In this document: one piece after another, positions 16,856-24,540 of the stretch
Numbering within the stretch: the first letter of the stretch is position 1
Layout of the letters: each line of letters starts with the position of its first letter
Assembly: GCF_024171995.1 (NCBI RefSeq)
Contig: NZ_JAMTCT010000004.1
Coordinates: 62,001 to 126,000, forward strand
Source of the DNA: Promicromonospora umidemergens
GTDB taxonomy: Bacteria > Actinomycetota > Actinomycetes > Actinomycetales > Cellulomonadaceae
Direction: 5' to 3'
Length of the DNA stretch: 64,000 nucleotides
The notes under the pieces: model-generated
Told to the model about the DNA's origin: nothing
Databases searched by the model: none
Seen by the model: only the letters and a program-made list of their open reading frames with translations
Translations under genes and position numbers: made by a program

Positions 16856-17841
16856 TGGACGACGACACGATCGGATCGGCGCGGGACCGGGCCGACGCCG
16901 CCGCGGTGGACGACCACAACCGGACCGATGCCTCCGAGGCCCATGCCATGGTGGCCTTCCGGATCTGGCGGGCCCTGCGCGCTCTGGGCGCAGTCCACGG
17001 ACGGATGCTCGTCACCGGCGTCGATGCTCACGAGCTCGCCCGGCTGCCACGGGAGCGCGTCCAAGCATGGAACTCCGACGGGCTCGGGATCTTGGTGGCC
17101 GACATCCCGCCGGAAGGAATCGGTCCGATCGACGACGACGGCCCAGTAGAGGCGTCTCTGGTCGAGGGGGTGGGCAGCGTCTACGACGTCGTGATCCACA
17201 ACGCGCACCTGGCCGACGTCGCGTTCCACGATCCCGGACTGCGCGAGCACCTGCTGCAGTCCCACAACCTGAACCTGCTGGCAGGCCTCGCCCGCACCAT
17301 CCCTGGCGGGTTTCTGGCCGCGCTGATGCCCCGAGACGTCCTGGACGACCCCCGGCCCGTGGTGCGTGAAGCGATCACCGCCCTGGGTGACGTGCTGGGT
17401 GCCGTCCGGCTCCCGGACGGCGCGCTGCGCAACATCGCCGGCTGCGACAACGGCACCGACCTGATCCTGGTCCGACGCCGCCTGGACGACGAGACACCCA
17501 CCAACCAGGACGCGTTCGTCCACGTCGTCCATCTGCCTGACGTCGGTGACAGTCACGACCACGAACACCTCAACAAGCACTTCGTCGAGAATCCCCAGCG
17601 GGTCCTCGGCACCTTCGAGGCCTGTCACATGCCCTGGGGGCCGCCGCGCCTCTCGGTTCGGCCCAGCGGCCGGTCTCTGCGCAACGAGCTGCAGGACGCC
17701 CTGGACCAGATAGTGCGTTCCGCACGAGCCCAGGGCCTGCTCGCCGGTCCCGGGCCCCGCACGACGGTCGACCGAGAACCACCGCGACGCCCCCAGCGAC
17801 CCGAGCGTCCTCGCGTCGAAGAGCCCGGGATCGACCTGTAA
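16855..17841 (+). CDS. Degenerate N6-adenine methyltransferase-like protein (paralogue 2 of 9)
   Basis: This 328-residue protein shares with the other eight IWRALRALG, then TGVDAHELARLP where the SAM loop should be, VIHNAHLAD in place of the NPPF motif, IPGGFLAALMP, DVLGAVRLPDGALRN and TDLILVRRR. NAHLAD cannot act as NPPF. The C-terminal part holds a KHFVENPQRVLGTFE block equivalent to the HPEHVLG motif of the other copies. AAGGAG at 16841-16846 fits ATG 16855 (8 nt), which overlaps the TraG stop as TGATG. The tail is Arg/Pro-rich and ends PGIDL. Downstream 17842-18114 has no gene but holds a 17-bp repeat also found at 27453. Confidence 0.7.
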   Translation: MDDDTIGSARDRADAAAVDDHNRTDASEAHAMVAFRIWRALRALGAVHGRMLVTGVDAHELARLPRERVQAWNSDGLGILVADIPPEGIGPIDDDGPVEASLVEGVGSVYDVVIHNAHLADVAFHDPGLREHLLQSHNLNLLAGLARTIPGGFLAALMPRDVLDDPRPVVREAITALGDVLGAVRLPDGALRNIAGCDNGTDLILVRRRLDDETPTNQDAFVHVVHLPDVGDSHDHEHLNKHFVENPQRVLGTFEACHMPWGPPRLSVRPSGRSLRNELQDALDQIVRSARAQGLLAGPGPRTTVDREPPRRPQRPERPRVEEPGIDL

Positions 17842-18114
17842 CCCGCGTGCGACACGCGTTACCTGCTCGATCTGCACCACCGCACCAGGCCCGGACCCCG
17901 CGGGTTTCGTGGCCACGTGGACAGCGTTCGCCGGATCGGCCAAGCCGCCCACACCGTCCCGGCGCACTGTGCGTGAACCGCGGCCGGTGGTCGTACAGGC
18001 CAGTCCGCGTCATCGCCGCGGCCCCCTTCGACCTGAGTGACGCGCTCACCACGGGCTGCTCGACGCGGGGCGTGCACCTACCTACCGCAGCTACCCGCGG
18101 AAGGAGCCCCCCTG

Positions 18115-19203
18115 GTGACCAGCGCCGCATTCCCTGACGACAGGTCGTTCCCGATGAACCATCCGGCGATCGAGGCCGACATGTGGGCCATGCACGACCA
18201 CCGGCACACCAGCGCGACCACGGCGCACAGCCTGGTGGCCGAGCACCTCTGGACCGCGCTCCGTGCCCTGGGCGTGACCGGCGGGCGGATGCTGCTGCGC
18301 GGGACAGACCCCGAGGCCCTGGCCGGGATGCCAGGAGCCCTACGAACCGCTCGGCCGGGCCAGGGAGACCAGCTGCAGGCCAGCATCCCCCACCCCGGGC
18401 GGCCACACCCCGGCCTGGAGCTGACCGTGTTCGTTCCCGACTACAAGCCCGGGCAGTTCGACGTCGTGATCCTCAACGCGTCGTACGCGGACGTCGTCCA
18501 CCACGACGGCGATCTGCGTCACAGCAGGTGGCAGGAGCACAACCAGGCCGTGCTCAGCTCCCTGTCCTACACCGCCCCCGCCGGGCTGGTCGCCGCGCTG
18601 GTCAGCGCTGACGTGCTGGACGCCGCCGATCCCGGGCCTCGACGGGCGATGGCCCACCTCGCGGACCTGCTCGGTGCCGCACGCCTGCCCGCCGGGACGC
18701 TGCGGAGCGTGGCCGGATGCGACAGCCCGGTCGACCTCCTGCTGCTGCGCCGCCGCCCCGACGGCCAGCCCCAGGGCGGGGCACGCTTCGAGGCCAGCCT
18801 CCAGTTCCTGTTCGATTCGGTGCCGGTCCGCCAGAACGAGTACTTCCACGACCGGCCCGCCGACATGCTCGGCCGCCCGGTCATCAAGCCCATGCCCTGG
18901 GGCCCTGCGCGCCTGACGGTACGGCCCGACGTGGTCCCGCTGGCCCAGGACCTGCGCACCACGCTCGCCCAGGTCGTGCGCAACGCCATCGACTGGGGCC
19001 TGACCGCCCGCAGGACCATGACCAGCACTCCGGGCGACGAGCCAGACGCTGCAACACAGCCTGAACCTCGAAGAAGACAGCCCGGCGGTGCATCAGGCGG
19101 CCCGCCGGCGGGCCTGTCAGGCGGTAGCCGGGGCCGCCCGCCCGCCAGGCCGCCATCTCCACGGGAGGCGACCGGGCCTGACCATCCGGGCCCGCTGCTG
19201 TGA
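18115..19203 (+). CDS. Degenerate N6-adenine methyltransferase-like protein (paralogue 3 of 9)
   Basis: This 362-residue protein has LWTALRALGV, RGTDPEALAGMP at the SAM-loop position, VILNASYADVV at the NPPF position, APAGLVAALVS, LADLLGAARLPAGTLR and VDLLLLRRR, then QNEYF and a long Gly/Pro/Arg tail ending GPLL. The Asn of the catalytic motif remains but the two prolines and the aromatic do not. GTG 18115 is chosen because AAGGAG at 18101-18106 lies 8 nt upstream; an internal ATG at 18154 is the alternative. It begins a new cluster of three tandem paralogues. Confidence 0.68.
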   Translation: MTSAAFPDDRSFPMNHPAIEADMWAMHDHRHTSATTAHSLVAEHLWTALRALGVTGGRMLLRGTDPEALAGMPGALRTARPGQGDQLQASIPHPGRPHPGLELTVFVPDYKPGQFDVVILNASYADVVHHDGDLRHSRWQEHNQAVLSSLSYTAPAGLVAALVSADVLDAADPGPRRAMAHLADLLGAARLPAGTLRSVAGCDSPVDLLLLRRRPDGQPQGGARFEASLQFLFDSVPVRQNEYFHDRPADMLGRPVIKPMPWGPARLTVRPDVVPLAQDLRTTLAQVVRNAIDWGLTARRTMTSTPGDEPDAATQPEPRRRQPGGASGGPPAGLSGGSRGRPPARPPSPREATGPDHPGPLL

Positions 19204-19325
19204 ACCACGAGGACCCCCGCCGACCATTCACTTCGGCTTCGTCTCGACCACGGTCGCAGCCCAGGCCCCGGAACCGCCGAGCTGGCCAGAACACACAAGC
19301 AGGGATCAGAGCAGGAGGGGCCATC

Positions 19326-19433
19326 ATGACCAGGAGCTATCCGTTGGCGACGGACCAGTACCGGATCGTCGCTCCCAACCAGTGCGCCAGACGCGCCCGC
19401 GCCCGGTCCACCACCGACGGTGGTGCGCGATGA
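19326..19433 (+). CDS. 35-residue upstream ORF coupled to paralogue 4
   Basis: ATG 19326 follows a strong GGAGG site (in GAGCAGGAGGGGCCATC) and its stop TGA 19431-19433 overlaps the ATG of paralogue 4 at 19430. The product MTRSYPLATDQYRIVAPNQC continues to a basic Ala/Arg-rich end. Because the downstream gene has no ribosome site of its own, this ORF probably drives its translation by coupling. A similar short coupled ORF with a like-shaped start region lies at 24463. The peptide itself may have no function. Confidence 0.55.
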   Translation: MTRSYPLATDQYRIVAPNQCARRARARSTTDGGAR

Positions 19434-20455
19434 GCGGCTGGCTGGAACGGCACGAGGAGCAGCTGGTCATGGACGACCAGCTCGCGATCATCGCTCACCT
19501 GGACGCCGACGCCAGTTCCGGCCACCGGTTCCTGGCGCAGCAGATCTGGCACACCGCCCAGGCCCTGGGGATACCACCGGGCGGGCACGTGCTGGCCACC
19601 GGACTGGACGCCGCGGTCCTGGTCGGCACCACCGCGCCGGCCGGACACGGGCGGGCCACGAGCATGTGGGACGCACCGCTCCCGTGGCGGGCGATGACTC
19701 CGCCGAGGTGGCCCTACCCCGCTTTCACCGTCGACCCAGCGCCCGAACCCGCCGGAGCCCGGGACCGTGGTCTCTTCGCCGTGCAGCTCGTCTCCCAGGT
19801 CGGTCTGGACGTTCGGGCGCGCAGCATGACCGCATGGAACTACCAGCAGCGCCGGTTCCACGAGCATCTGGCCAGTGCGTTGGCTGGTGCGGCACCGGGC
19901 GGGCTCGTGGTCGCACTGGCCAACCACACGATCCTGGACACGCCGCGCCGTGACCCGTGGGAGCAGGCCGGTCAGGTCGCCGACTTCCTCGGTGCGGCAC
20001 GCCTGCCCTCTCACGCGCTGCGCACCGACGCCCGCTGCGACGCCCCGGTCGACCTGTTGATCTTCCGCCGGCATACGCACCACGCCGTCGCCTGCGCCCC
20101 CGGCCATGACGCAGGGCTGGTGGTGCCGGGCACGGTCTTGATGCAGGGCGGCAATCTGCCGGTCAGCGGCTACTACCGGCATCACCGAGGTCACGTGCTC
20201 GGTCTGCCGATGGTCCGGACCGACCGGTGGGACATGGACCACCTCACCGTCCTGGACACCGCCCAGACCTGGCGGACCCGACTTCCCCAGGTACTGGACC
20301 AGATCACCCGCGCCCATACGCCAGTGACCCAGCCGCGCACGGCAGCAGGCATCGACGCCCAGGCCACGCCACGGGCTGCCTCCCGTCCGACGCTGCGGCC
20401 TGGCGTCGAGGCCGACCGATCACCACAGGCCTCGGACTCCGTGCCGCACCTGTGA
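19430..20455 (+). CDS. Degenerate N6-adenine methyltransferase-like protein (paralogue 4 of 9)
   Basis: This 341-residue protein is one of the more diverged copies. It has QQIWHTAQALGI, TGLDAAVLVGTT at the SAM-loop position, FAVQLVSQVGLDV where NPPF should be (no Asn or Pro left), APGGLVVALANHTILD, VADFLGAARLPSHALR and VDLLIFRR. The later HHRGHVLGLP block matches the HPEHVLG motif of the family. The tail has several Arg-Pro steps and ends SVPHL. Conservation of the scaffold with complete loss of the catalytic motif argues for a non-enzymatic role. Confidence 0.66.
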   Translation: MSGWLERHEEQLVMDDQLAIIAHLDADASSGHRFLAQQIWHTAQALGIPPGGHVLATGLDAAVLVGTTAPAGHGRATSMWDAPLPWRAMTPPRWPYPAFTVDPAPEPAGARDRGLFAVQLVSQVGLDVRARSMTAWNYQQRRFHEHLASALAGAAPGGLVVALANHTILDTPRRDPWEQAGQVADFLGAARLPSHALRTDARCDAPVDLLIFRRHTHHAVACAPGHDAGLVVPGTVLMQGGNLPVSGYYRHHRGHVLGLPMVRTDRWDMDHLTVLDTAQTWRTRLPQVLDQITRAHTPVTQPRTAAGIDAQATPRAASRPTLRPGVEADRSPQASDSVPHL

Positions 20456-20570
20456 GCCCACCACCGCTCCGAGACCGGCAGACCGAACTGCCCCTTCACC
20501 GACCCATCCCTTGAGGAACGTGCTGGTCGAGGCCACGACGTCAAGACCGTCTAGCGACAGGAACAGCCCG

Positions 20571-21548
20571 ATGAAGCCCACGACTTCCACCCACACCCCG
20601 ACAGCAGCCGAGCTGCGCCGCGCCATGGGCGCGGGCGACCCGGCCGCCCTCGCCGATGCCTGGCAAGTGGGCCGGCACCTGTGGCCGGTGCTGCGCGCAC
20701 TGGGCTACGACAGCGGGTACCTGGGCGGGCGGGGAGCCAACAGCGACGCCCTGGCCGGCAGGGCACCCCACCTGCGACGCGCCGGCGCACCTCCCGGGTA
20801 CCTCGCGTTCGTCGCAGTAATCCCTCAGGTGTCCGGGCACGACCGGATCCGACTGCATCACCAGGGCGCTGACCTTCCTCGGCTCCCCGAGCACCGCGGC
20901 CAGCTCGGCGTCGTGCTGCAAGATGTCCCGTTCAGACAGTCGCGCTCCACCCCGCACAAGGCGCAGGCCCTCGCCGACTACGGGACCAAGGTCCTCACCG
21001 AGGGGGTCATCCTGTCGGCCCGGGGTGGTATCAGCGTCTCCCTCGTGCATCCCCAGGTCCTGGACAGTCCTGATCCCCGCGGACGCAAGGCCCTCGCCCG
21101 CCACGCTGACCTGGTCGGCGCCCTGCGGCTGCCACCACGCCCCTCACCCGATGGGCCGGGCATGCCGTTCGACGTCGTCCTGCTGCGCCGCCGCCCCACC
21201 GGGGCACGCGGCACCGGCCACCCGTTCACCGACGTCTCGACGATCCAGCTCGGCGAACGTCACGCAACGATCAACGAGTACTTCGCCACCCACCCCGAAC
21301 ATGTTCTCAGCCGGGTCCTGCCCGGACCTGACAGCTCGACCCGGCTGGTCCCGGTCACCGACCGAACCCGCCTGGGTCAGCGAATGCAGGAGGCGTTCAT
21401 GCGGATCGGGGGCGCCGCTACCCAGCGAGGACTGACCGCCCCCGGATTCCTGCGACCGCCGACACCTGACCATCCTCAGACCTCGGACACGCCACGGCCC
21501 ATCGACCAGGGCGTGCGTCCGGGCGCGAGCGACGACCTGCACCTCTGA
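20571..21548 (+). CDS. Degenerate N6-adenine methyltransferase-like protein (paralogue 5 of 9)
   Basis: This 325-residue protein has HLWPVLRALGYDSG, RGANSDALAGRAP at the SAM-loop position, GVVLQDVPFRQS at the catalytic position (Asn replaced by Asp, one Pro lost, PF kept), ARGGISVSLVHPQVLDS, HADLVGALRLP and FDVVLLRRR. It then has INEYFATHPEHVLSR, the clearest copy of the family's C-terminal NEYF-x-x-HPEHVL block. The tail is Pro/Asp/Arg-rich and ends SDDLHL. The ATG at 20571 has AGGAA upstream. A strong terminator follows at 21661. Confidence 0.68.
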   Translation: MKPTTSTHTPTAAELRRAMGAGDPAALADAWQVGRHLWPVLRALGYDSGYLGGRGANSDALAGRAPHLRRAGAPPGYLAFVAVIPQVSGHDRIRLHHQGADLPRLPEHRGQLGVVLQDVPFRQSRSTPHKAQALADYGTKVLTEGVILSARGGISVSLVHPQVLDSPDPRGRKALARHADLVGALRLPPRPSPDGPGMPFDVVLLRRRPTGARGTGHPFTDVSTIQLGERHATINEYFATHPEHVLSRVLPGPDSSTRLVPVTDRTRLGQRMQEAFMRIGGAATQRGLTAPGFLRPPTPDHPQTSDTPRPIDQGVRPGASDDLHL

Positions 21549-21660
21549 CCGCCTGCCGCTAGGACCAGCGGTGTGGCTCAGCGCGGATATCGGCACGTTC
21601 CCGAAGTGCGCGTCAGCCAGTTGAGCCGGGCTGGCCGCACGTCGCGCGGCGGAACAGCAC

Positions 21661-21697
21661 GAGCAAGGGCCGGCGTCCTCGACGCCGACCCTTGCTC
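21661..21697. terminator. Bidirectional stem-loop terminator
   Basis: A 17-bp stem pairs 21661-21677 with 21681-21697 around a 3-nt loop, with one mismatch (GAGCAAGGGCCGGCGTC against GACGCCGACCCTTGCTC). It lies between two convergent genes, paralogue 5 and the Atu4866-domain gene, and should end transcription from both. Confidence 0.75.
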
Positions 21698-21730
21698 ATC
21701 TCTGCGGGAAGTGGCCCTCGCCCGGTGCGC

Positions 21731-22486
21731 TCAGCGGTGCAGTACGTAGCCGCCGTGGTGGAGCGTTCCGTCGATGAAGTCGCCGTAGGCCCAGAACCCG
21801 AGGTCGTCGAGGTACTCGATGCGGTCGCCGGTGATCCAGAACCGCCCCTGGAACGCGTGCTCGCGCCCGTCACGGGTCTCGTCGTAGCGGCCGTCGACGG
21901 TCAACATCTGGTGCAGGAACCCAGTCTCGTCGATCCACGTGCCCAGGTACGGGCTGTCCGTCGCCCCGCCCTCCGCGGGGCCCTGCTCCTGCGGCGCCTC
22001 GATGACACGGGTGAAGCCCCACCGGGCCACCTCGCCGTCGACCACCAGAGCGAGGACCGCCTCGGGGCGACGCAGCAGCGTGTCCCGCGCAGTCTCGAGG
22101 TCGGGGGCGTCCTCGGGGCGCAGCACCGCGAACGTCGCCGCGGCGCCCGCCGCGAGCGTGCCCCGGTTCGCGGTCCTGAGCTTGCGGGCGCCGAGGATGC
22201 CGGGGACGTCGATGACGGCGGGGACGATCACGAGGCCGCCGCAGTGGAGCACGACCATCCCGTCGTCGTCGGTGGCGGTGACCAGCCCGGTCCCGACGCC
22301 GACCACGGTGCCGGCGGCGACGCCGATCCCGAGCAGGAGGTCACCGTTCTCGATCGTCCCGACGAGAGGGTCCGCGGTGTGGATCGTCGCGCCGGCGAAG
22401 AGCGGCGGGCTGCCCGCCGCCACGGCCGTGGTGAACTGCTCGAGCGCGGCGGCGTCGAACCCGGGGTGGATGTGCGTGCTGTTCAT
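21731..22486 (-). CDS. Amidohydrolase-shell protein fused to an Atu4866 domain
   Basis: In this 251-residue protein, residues 1-90 resemble the N-terminal composite beta part of amidohydrolases (GLVIVPAVIDVPGI matches the usual g-lvvlPGliD step). Residues 105-155 resemble the C-terminal part (RGTLAAGAAATFAVL, then VLALVVDGEVARWG), but the metal-binding TIM barrel is absent. Residues 170-251 match the Atu4866 family: WIDETGFLHQ, DGRYDETRDGREHAFQGRF, DDLGFWAYGDFIDGTLHHGG. It cannot be an active hydrolase. The ATG at 22486 has a CAGGAGA site. It is cargo of opposite orientation to the ICE operons; its role is unknown. Confidence 0.72.
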   Translation of the reverse strand: MNSTHIHPGFDAAALEQFTTAVAAGSPPLFAGATIHTADPLVGTIENGDLLLGIGVAAGTVVGVGTGLVTATDDDGMVVLHCGGLVIVPAVIDVPGILGARKLRTANRGTLAAGAAATFAVLRPEDAPDLETARDTLLRRPEAVLALVVDGEVARWGFTRVIEAPQEQGPAEGGATDSPYLGTWIDETGFLHQMLTVDGRYDETRDGREHAFQGRFWITGDRIEYLDDLGFWAYGDFIDGTLHHGGYVLHR

Positions 22487-22544
22487 GCCCGTCTCCTGTC
22501 AGTCGTTCACTGCTGCCCGCCGGTCCTTCTTCCCGACACACCAT

Positions 22545-22572
22545 TAGATTGCTCCGTCTAGATTGCTCCGTC
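22545..22572. promoter_or_regulatory. Two tandem 14-bp repeats upstream of the Atu4866-domain gene, probable operators
   Basis: TAGATTGCTCCGTC occurs twice head to tail (22545-22558 and 22559-22572), 59 bases before the gene start. Tandem 14-bp copies in a promoter region usually bind a dimeric repressor. On the minus strand the second copy runs into TCTAAT, a possible -10 element. No adjacent regulator gene is seen. Confidence 0.55.
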
Positions 22573-22700
22573 GCGAACGGGGCAACCAGGTCGCGGTCTA
22601 CCTGGGGGCGACACACCCTGGTTAATCGCGTCGAGTAGCCAGCTGGTCAGCAACACCAAGCCCTGCACGGAGTCGGGTCAGCACGGGCATCACGGCACGC

Positions 22701-22731
22701 GTCCGCAGTCCGCAGTCCGCAGTCCGCAGTC
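22701..22731. repeat. 7-bp tandem repeat (GTCCGCA, four copies plus three bases)
   Basis: GTCCGCA repeats four times in a row followed by GTC, in a gene-free stretch (22487-22922). It could be a slippage-prone spacer; no coding frame uses it. Confidence 0.8.
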
Positions 22732-22796
22732 AACGACCGTGCCCCGCTGCTGCCCGAGGTCGAGGAGGCCCAGGCCGCCTAGCAACAGCGCTAAGA

Positions 22797-22843
22797 GGTG
22801 GTGATCTCGTCGTGGCCGGCTCTCTGCGCCAGGGATCACCACC
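22797..22843. other. 10-bp perfect inverted repeat with long loop
   Basis: GGTGGTGATC at 22797-22806 pairs with GATCACCACC at 22834-22843, followed by CTTTCT. It could be a weak terminator or an operator ahead of the small gene at 22923. The 27-nt loop is long for an intrinsic terminator. The rest of 22487-22922 shows no gene. Confidence 0.45.
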
Positions 22844-22922
22844 CTTTCTGGCGTTACCGCCCCCACTGTGTCAGCGGCAGGCTGCATCATGGAGCTGAGC
22901 GAGACCACCAGGAAGGCACCCG

Positions 22923-23123
22923 ATGAGAGTCACGGCCACGATCAACACCCGTGCCGCCGCACGCGGCGAAGAGAAGTCCCAGGCCCGCGAGCTGGAAGTC
23001 GAGGCGGCGAGCTACGAGGAGGCCCGCGACGAGTTGTTCGGACAGATCCCTGACGGCTGGATGATCGTCGGCGGCATCGGTGTGCCTGACCGGGCCGACA
23101 CCTACCGGCCTCGCCGGCACTGA
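22923..23123 (+). CDS. 66-residue conserved hypothetical protein
   Basis: The product starts MRVTATINTRAAARGEEKSQ and continues with ELEVEAASYEEARDELFGQI, then PDGWMIVGGIGV. The strand-helix-strand pattern with an amphipathic helix and a late PDGW motif recurs in small actinobacterial proteins from mobile elements. AGGAAGG precedes the ATG. It lies just upstream of the ImuA-like gene but is separated from it by a LexA box, so it is probably transcribed separately. No function is known. Confidence 0.6.
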   Translation: MRVTATINTRAAARGEEKSQARELEVEAASYEEARDELFGQIPDGWMIVGGIGVPDRADTYRPRRH

Positions 23124-23184
23124 CCCTCAGGGCCACGGCTCCCGGCCGGTGCCAGGCACAAACCACTAGTGTGCGCGCATACAA

Positions 23185-23200
23185 TGGAACGTATGTTCGA
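23185..23200 (+). promoter_or_regulatory. LexA (SOS) box at the ImuA-like gene start
   Basis: TGGAACGTATGTTCGA matches the actinobacterial SOS box TCGAAC-N4-GTTCGA at 11 of 12 fixed positions. A -10-like TACAAT (23180-23185) abuts it, so bound LexA would block the promoter. The box overlaps ATG 23193, which implies a leaderless transcript. Confidence 0.75.
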
Positions 23201-23894
23201 TTCCGTGTCGGCTCCGACGGCATTGGAGCGTGCTCGTGCTGCGCTCCAGTCGGTGGAGCGCCGCGTCGGGATCGAGCACCGTGACCAGGTCGTCGCGCTC
23301 GCTGCGCCGGGGCCTGCGCCGGGGCCTGCGCCGCTGACCGAGTTGCTGCCTGGCGGTGACCTGCCCTCGGGTGTCGCTGTCACGGTCCAGGCTTCGGCGA
23401 GCCTGATGTGCTGGCTCCTTGGCGCCACACAGCGTGATCGTTGGGTGGCTTTGGTTGGCTGGCCCGAGCTCAGCCCTGTAGCACTGGTCGAGGCCGGTGT
23501 CGACCTGGAGCGCGTCGTGGTCGTGCCAGACGTCGGCGGCCGCGGCGCCGCGGTCCTCGCCGCGCTGCTGGACGGCGTGGAGATCGTCGTCGCGGGCCCA
23601 CGTGTCGCGCTGACGGCGAGCGAACGGCGCCGGCTCCTGGCTCGGGCCCGGCAGCGCGACGTCACGCTGGTGTCGCCGTCGGTGTGGGAGGGGGCAGCAC
23701 TGGTGCTCGACGTCGGGCAGGCCCAGTGGAGCGGTCCCGACCGCGGGGACCACTGGCTGCGCGAGTCCCGCCTGTCGGTGGTCCGCCATTCGCGCGCCGA
23801 CGGCGCTGGCACTCACTTCGAGGTCGCCCGGCAAGGCACCACCGCACCGACCGCGCTCGCCACGCGAGCCGCGGCCCGCCGCCGGGCGGGGTGA
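23193..23894 (+). CDS. ImuA-like SOS mutagenesis/RecA-fold protein
   Basis: This 233-residue protein resembles actinobacterial ImuA-type proteins: LTELLPGGDLPSGVAVTVQ corresponds to the L-x-LPGGGL-RG opening, then RWVALVGWPELSPVALVEAG, VDLERVVVVPDVG, VLAALLDGVEIVVAGPRVAL and a RRLLARARQRDVTLV helix. As in ImuA, no Walker A lysine is visible. ImuA works with ImuB and DnaE2 in SOS mutagenesis, or recruits RecA. Neither ImuB nor DnaE2 lies nearby here. Start is taken as ATG 23193, 7 nt after TACAAT and inside a LexA box; ATG 23184 and GTG 23169 are alternatives. Its stop overlaps the next GTG. Confidence 0.68.
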   Translation: MFDSVSAPTALERARAALQSVERRVGIEHRDQVVALAAPGPAPGPAPLTELLPGGDLPSGVAVTVQASASLMCWLLGATQRDRWVALVGWPELSPVALVEAGVDLERVVVVPDVGGRGAAVLAALLDGVEIVVAGPRVALTASERRRLLARARQRDVTLVSPSVWEGAALVLDVGQAQWSGPDRGDHWLRESRLSVVRHSRADGAGTHFEVARQGTTAPTALATRAAARRRAG

Positions 23895-24250
23895 GCGTGA
23901 TGTACGACCTCACGGGCCTGATCAACGACTGGCCTGCGGCCGCCGTCGGCGGCGTTCCCGTGAAGCCCTCCTACTCCTGGGACCCCGTCGCCGTGCTGGC
24001 ACGCCTGTGCTGGCCGGACCACGCGATCTGGGTTCCCGGGCATGCCAACCGGTGGAACAAGAACTTCGTGCTGGTCCTGGTGACCCCGAACGAGAACGAT
24101 CGCCGGAGCGAGACGGGGCTCTGGCTGCACTGGACCGACGTCGCCCGGGCAGTGCCTGCTGAGGCGTCCAGGGCGCCGAAGCCTCCCGACGTGCCGAGCT
24201 CCAGAGCGCGCACGGAGGCACAGATCCGGGGCTCGGGTCAGTCGGCCTGA
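23891..24250 (+). CDS. Unknown Trp-rich ICE protein coupled to the ImuA-like gene
   Basis: This 119-residue protein starts at GTG 23891, overlapping the ImuA-like stop (GTGA); ATG 23900 is the alternative. It has LINDWPAAAVGGVPVKPSYS, LARLCWPDHAIWVPG, NKNFVLVLVTPNENDRR and GLWLHWTDVARAV, then a polar tail. The frequent Trp and Pro suggest a compact beta fold. No family recognised. Coupling suggests it shares the SOS control of the upstream gene. Downstream bases 24251-24462 show no gene. Confidence 0.5.
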   Translation: MSVMYDLTGLINDWPAAAVGGVPVKPSYSWDPVAVLARLCWPDHAIWVPGHANRWNKNFVLVLVTPNENDRRSETGLWLHWTDVARAVPAEASRAPKPPDVPSSRARTEAQIRGSGQSA

Positions 24251-24462
24251 CCGAGCGGGACACATCCTCTGACGTACACCCCTCTTCGCGGATCAGCCTG
24301 CCCAGCCGCCCGCGCGGCCGCCGCGGATATTTCAGGGCCATGGGCACGTCGCCCCAGGCGGCTCGCCTCCACGGGCAGTTGCGGTGGGTCTGGTGGTGGG
24401 CGCGCACCTGCCAAGGGATACGGACGCTACCCCGGCGCCCGTGACCCGAGCAGGGAGCCATC

Positions 24463-24540
24463 ATGACGATCCCCATTCGGCAGAGCCTGGAGGGCGTCTT
24501 CCTCACCGGGTTGCGGCCCGCCTCCGGGAGCGCATCATGA
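24463..24540 (+). CDS. 25-residue upstream ORF coupled to the DUF4913 gene
   Basis: ATG 24463 follows GGGAG (in GAGCAGGGAGCCATC) and its TGA 24538-24540 overlaps the ATG of the DUF4913 gene (24537). The peptide is MTIPIRQSLEGVFLTGLRPA plus five residues. The start region closely resembles that of the short ORF at 19326 (GAGCAGG...CCATCATGAC). Both look like translational-coupling leaders rather than functional peptides. Confidence 0.45.
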   Translation: MTIPIRQSLEGVFLTGLRPASGSAS

